Source of the DNA: Dehalococcoidia bacterium
Lineage (GTDB): Bacteria > Chloroflexota > Dehalococcoidia > Dehalococcoidales > RBG-16-60-22
Direction of reading: 5' to 3'
Length of the DNA: 25,116 nucleotides
Assembly (NCBI GenBank): GCA_030615655.1
Contig: JAUWYU010000004.1
Location: forward strand, 1 to 25,116
Of this stretch, positions 22,733 through 25,116 are shown piece after piece. Both the position numbers and the translations under genes were made by a program. The notes below the pieces were generated by a model, which was not told the origin of the DNA, made no database searches, and worked only from the letters and a program-made list of their open reading frames with translations. Each line of letters begins with the position of its first letter. Positions within the stretch are counted from its first letter, which is position 1.

Positions 22733-23386
22733 ATGAGTAAAAATATCCGTACGGTACCGGCTATCCTTACCGATGACCCCAGGACACTGGAAAAACTGGT
22801 GCGTCAGACGGAGACCTTTACCGGCTATGCCCAGTTTGATATCATGGACGGCCAATTCGTACCTTCGCGAAGCGTAACCTGTGAGCATATAACCAGGCTC
22901 ACCATGAAGCTGACCTGGGAGGCACATCTCATGGTACTGAAACCGGAGACCCACCTGGAAAATTTCCGGAAGGCGGGAGCGCAGAAAATAGTCTTTCACT
23001 ATGAAGCCACTCCCTCGCCGCCAGAGGTCATCTCATTGGTCAGAAATCTCGGCATGGAGGTAGGGCTGGCCGTCAATCCGGAAACCCCCATCTCCACCAT
23101 TACCCCTCTGGTCAACGACCTGGACAGCGTGCTTTTCCTGTCAGTTAACCCGGGATTCTACGGCGCCAGGTTCATACCTGAAGTCCTGGACAAGATAGTA
23201 GCCTTCCGCAGCGCTTACCCGGGGATGGAGATAGGCATTGACGGCGGCATAAAGGAAGGTAATATCGCCGAGATTGCCCGCACCGGAGTTGACGTCATCT
23301 ATATCGGCAGCGCCATATTTCTCCAGCCGCAGCCCGGCGAAAGCTACCGCCGCCTCACGGCACTGGCCGAGGCAAACACGCCGTGA
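22733..23386 (+). CDS. Ribulose-phosphate 3-epimerase-like TIM barrel
   Basis: This 217-residue protein has the whole Rpe-family barrel: DIMDGQFVP (36-44), EAHLMV (63-68), VNPGFYGARF (138-147) and GIDGGI (168-173). Rpe interconverts ribulose-5-phosphate and xylulose-5-phosphate using a metal held by two His and two Asp. Three ligands are kept (Asp36, His65, Asp170), but the first His of the H-x-D-x-MDG motif is Gln34. The N-terminal PSILSAD is changed to PAILTDD, and the usual GFGGQ loop is GFYGA. It may be a diverged sugar-phosphate epimerase with another substrate rather than the housekeeping enzyme. AGGAGG precedes ATG. It stands alone, without pentose-phosphate neighbours. Confidence 0.85.
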   Translation: MSKNIRTVPAILTDDPRTLEKLVRQTETFTGYAQFDIMDGQFVPSRSVTCEHITRLTMKLTWEAHLMVLKPETHLENFRKAGAQKIVFHYEATPSPPEVISLVRNLGMEVGLAVNPETPISTITPLVNDLDSVLFLSVNPGFYGARFIPEVLDKIVAFRSAYPGMEIGIDGGIKEGNIAEIARTGVDVIYIGSAIFLQPQPGESYRRLTALAEANTP

Positions 23387-23468
23387 TAGAAAATGATATC
23401 GTGTATTTATCTATAAACCATTACTGTAGAAATTTTAAAAGCCGAATAGAAGCAATAAAGGAGTCACG

Positions 23469-24230
23469 ATGTTTAAAGTAAAAGCAACGGTAGTCGGTTA
23501 CGGCAAGGACGAGACGAAAGGCCCCTGCCATTTTCGTTATAAGATAGGTGACGAAATCGTTTTCGACGGTGAAACAATCGCCGGAAGAGTATGTCCTAAC
23601 ATGATGTCGCCATTCAGTCAGGCGCTTTCCGCCCTTTTTGCCTCCGGCGGCAGGCACAAGGAAGGAGAAATACCCGGCAGCTACTACCCCTTCTGGCATT
23701 CCCCTCAGAGTGTATATGACCCGGCCTATACAAAATACGATGGTGTCGGATTCAGACCCACGCCGGAAAGACCGGAGGAAAACTATAAGTTCGTTGCCGA
23801 CGAGACTTTATTCGATAATCCTCCCGGCGGAAAATACATTATCGGCAAAGGTAAGGAAAAGAAGGCAATCTCGCTGACCTGTGGTGATAGTCATACACTG
23901 GTTCAGTTTACAGTAGAAGCGTTTGATTTGGCTGATAGAGGTGATGCCCTCCCCTATTATAGAAGGTCAATGTCGATATTAAATAAAGTCGCTCAGAAAC
24001 CGGGAACTGCTATAGACATGATAATTAACGAGTTCTCCAGGGATGAAAGAGACGACATCTATCCTTCTCTGGGGCAGAATATTATCTCGGTATTGGTCGG
24101 GGAACTTGAGCTTATGGGCTACATCGACGTCAAGAACGATAAAGTAACCGTAACTGATAAGGGCATAAATAAACTGGAGGACTACAAAGCGAGTCTATCG
24201 GTGGAGGAGAGAGAAGCGCTAAAACTTTGA
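23469..24230 (+). CDS. TIGR04076-like protein with C-terminal winged-helix-like domain
   Basis: This 253-residue soluble protein is uncharacterised. The N-terminal part (1-about 75) resembles the TIGR04076 family found in many anaerobes (VKATVVG, GPCHFRYKIGDEIVFDG, AGRVCPNMMSPFSQAL), with Cys20 and Cys42 at the conserved places. The middle (76-155) is not recognised. The C-terminal part (about 160-245) looks like a winged helix with a GELELMGYIDV-x6-VTVTDKG wing, which could bind DNA or mediate protein contact. AAAGGAGT before ATG supports the start. It follows the Rpe-like gene by 82 bp on the same strand and may be read from the same promoter. Confidence 0.7.
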   Translation: MFKVKATVVGYGKDETKGPCHFRYKIGDEIVFDGETIAGRVCPNMMSPFSQALSALFASGGRHKEGEIPGSYYPFWHSPQSVYDPAYTKYDGVGFRPTPERPEENYKFVADETLFDNPPGGKYIIGKGKEKKAISLTCGDSHTLVQFTVEAFDLADRGDALPYYRRSMSILNKVAQKPGTAIDMIINEFSRDERDDIYPSLGQNIISVLVGELELMGYIDVKNDKVTVTDKGINKLEDYKASLSVEEREALKL

Positions 24231-24253
24231 ATCATTAACCTTCAGAATAGATG

Positions 24254-24580
24254 CTAACTCTGTTCCGCCGGCTTCTCCTCGCTGCCCCAGTTCTGCATTA
24301 CTTCCTTGAGACGCTGGGCAAGCTGAGGACTGGAACGCAGGCGCTCGATGAAGACGGGACACCCTTCCAGCAATGAGTTCTGCGCCGCCGTCGCCATGCT
24401 GGACAGCAGGTTCTGCATTCCAAGGTCCATCTGCGGAGTAATATTCATCCCCGGTGCTGATGACTCCAGTTGCCGTCGAATATCCTCGGCGGTGAATTTC
24501 ATCGGCATGACACAGGTTTTATACCAGGGACATTCCTTGCACTGGACTATCCCGTAGGCTTCACTGAGGACATCATCCAT
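24254..24580 (-). CDS. Small cysteine-containing protein, unknown function
   Basis: This 108-residue soluble protein is not recognised. The N-terminus has CKECPWYKTC (Cys14, Cys17, Cys23), and a fourth Cys occurs in EGCPVF (Cys74). Four Cys in this arrangement could bind zinc or an iron-sulfur cluster. The middle is Met- and Gln-rich and helical. AAGGGAG, 6-7 nt before the ATG, supports the start. It lies 17 bp after the TlpA-like gene on the same strand, so the two probably form an operon; a redox or metal-handling role would fit but is not shown. Confidence 0.65.
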   Translation of the reverse strand: MDDVLSEAYGIVQCKECPWYKTCVMPMKFTAEDIRRQLESSAPGMNITPQMDLGMQNLLSSMATAAQNSLLEGCPVFIERLRSSPQLAQRLKEVMQNWGSEEKPAEQS

Positions 24581-24597
24581 ATCTATCTCCCTTAAGA

Positions 24598-25116
24598 CTA
24601 TTCTCCGGCTACCAGTTTCGATAATATCTGTTCTATTTCCGCTTTGTTCCTGAAAGTCCCTATCTTTACATCCTTTATTATACCATCTTTATCAATAAAA
24701 TAAGTGGTCGGAATCCCTGATACATTATACATCATGCCTACCTCTCCCCGAGTATCAAGGAGCACCATGAAGGTAAGACCGTAGTAATCCATAAAGCTCC
24801 ACACTAAAGAAGAAGACTCCCTAAGATTGACAGCCAGTATCACCAGCCCCTGCTCTGACCATGCCGGGTCTTCATATATCTCCTGTATGAAGGGCCTCTC
24901 CACGCGGCATGAGCCGCACCACGTTGCCCAGAAATTAACCATCACCGGCCGACCCTTCAGGCTATCGAGAGAAACCGTCTCTCCTTCAAGACTTTTTAGC
25001 TGGAAATCTGGTGCCGACCCGCCCGGCGCGGGAACTCCTTCAGAAACAGAACCCGAGGGACAACCGGCAATGACCAGTCCAGAAAGCAGCACAGCTACCA
25101 GCATCACTATTCTTAT
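24598..25116 (-). CDS. TlpA/ResA-like thiol-disulfide lipoprotein (5' end outside window)
   Basis: The visible 169-172 residues begin with a hydrophobic segment and a lipobox ending in VIAGC, then a thioredoxin fold of the AhpC-TSA/TlpA type: APDFQLKSLEGE, the active site WCGSC, and the cis-Pro loop SGIPTTYF. It would be anchored outside the membrane and keep protein thiols or haem-ligand Cys reduced. GTG at 25105-25107 and ATG at 25102-25104 are possible starts. However, the frame is still open to the window edge with IRI before them, and a start a few codons further out (with the usual Lys residues) is likely. The promoter is not visible. Confidence 0.88.
   Translation of the reverse strand: MRIVMLVAVLLSGLVIAGCPSGSVSEGVPAPGGSAPDFQLKSLEGETVSLDSLKGRPVMVNFWATWCGSCRVERPFIQEIYEDPAWSEQGLVILAVNLRESSSLVWSFMDYYGLTFMVLLDTRGEVGMMYNVSGIPTTYFIDKDGIIKDVKIGTFRNKAEIEQILSKLVAGE

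Noticed and set aside
1..25116. CRISPR arrays or intact insertion sequences
   Set aside because: No regularly spaced repeat series, no transposase and no paired terminal inverted repeats were seen on reading the window.

Overview
The window looks like a piece of an uncultured anaerobic bacterial genome. The gene mix (soluble multi-cluster iron-sulfur diaphorase, molybdopterin oxidoreductase, GAF-like/LuxR regulator, cupin, peptide-type and Liv-type ABC importers, tandem SDRs, a TIGR04076-like protein) and the protein style are most like sediment or groundwater Dehalococcoidia (Chloroflexota). That placement is from memory of similar genomes, not from a search. Lipoprotein signal peptides, sigma70-type TTGACA/TATAAT promoters and strong Shine-Dalgarno sites confirm a bacterium.

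Layout. (1) 88-347: a consensus promoter, tRNA-Gln(CTG), tRNA-Glu(CTC) and a terminator. Abutting tRNA-Glu is a decayed tyrosine-recombinase C-terminus, the scar of an old integration at the tRNA. (2) 752-3796 (minus): a three-gene NuoE/NuoF/NuoG-N-terminus-like operon. A GAF-like/LuxR regulator (3979-4959) diverges from it across an AT-rich region holding an 11-bp-period direct repeat. (3) 4984-5674 (minus): a cupin and a truncated tandem paralogue, behind a promoter that overlaps an inverted repeat. (4) 5745-6242: gene debris including an SDR C-terminal remnant. (5) 6243-8504: a cytoplasmic molybdopterin oxidoreductase with acetylene-hydratase-like architecture but lacking that enzyme's catalytic Asp. 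(6) 8567-14440: a complete peptide-type ABC importer (binding protein, two permeases, two ATPases). (7) 14638-20079: a complete Liv-type ABC importer. (8) 20289-21838: two tandem paralogous SDRs. (9) 21892-22190: an intergenic unit with a promoter, several potential stems and a terminator, a candidate uncharacterised RNA. (10) 22204-25116: a small exported protein, an Rpe-like barrel with one changed metal ligand, a TIGR04076-like/winged-helix protein, a small Cys protein and a TlpA-like lipoprotein cut by the window edge.

How the parts may work together. The diaphorase has all the cofactors of an Hnd/Nuo-type NADH-oxidising module but no hydrogenase or molybdenum domain, so it needs a catalytic partner; the nearby molybdopterin protein is an obvious but unproven candidate. 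In both importers the binding protein has its own promoter and is separated from the permeases by a strong hairpin. That would allow the binding protein to be made in excess. The SDRs, cupin and importers fit scavenging and oxidation of organic compounds, but the substrates cannot be read from sequence.
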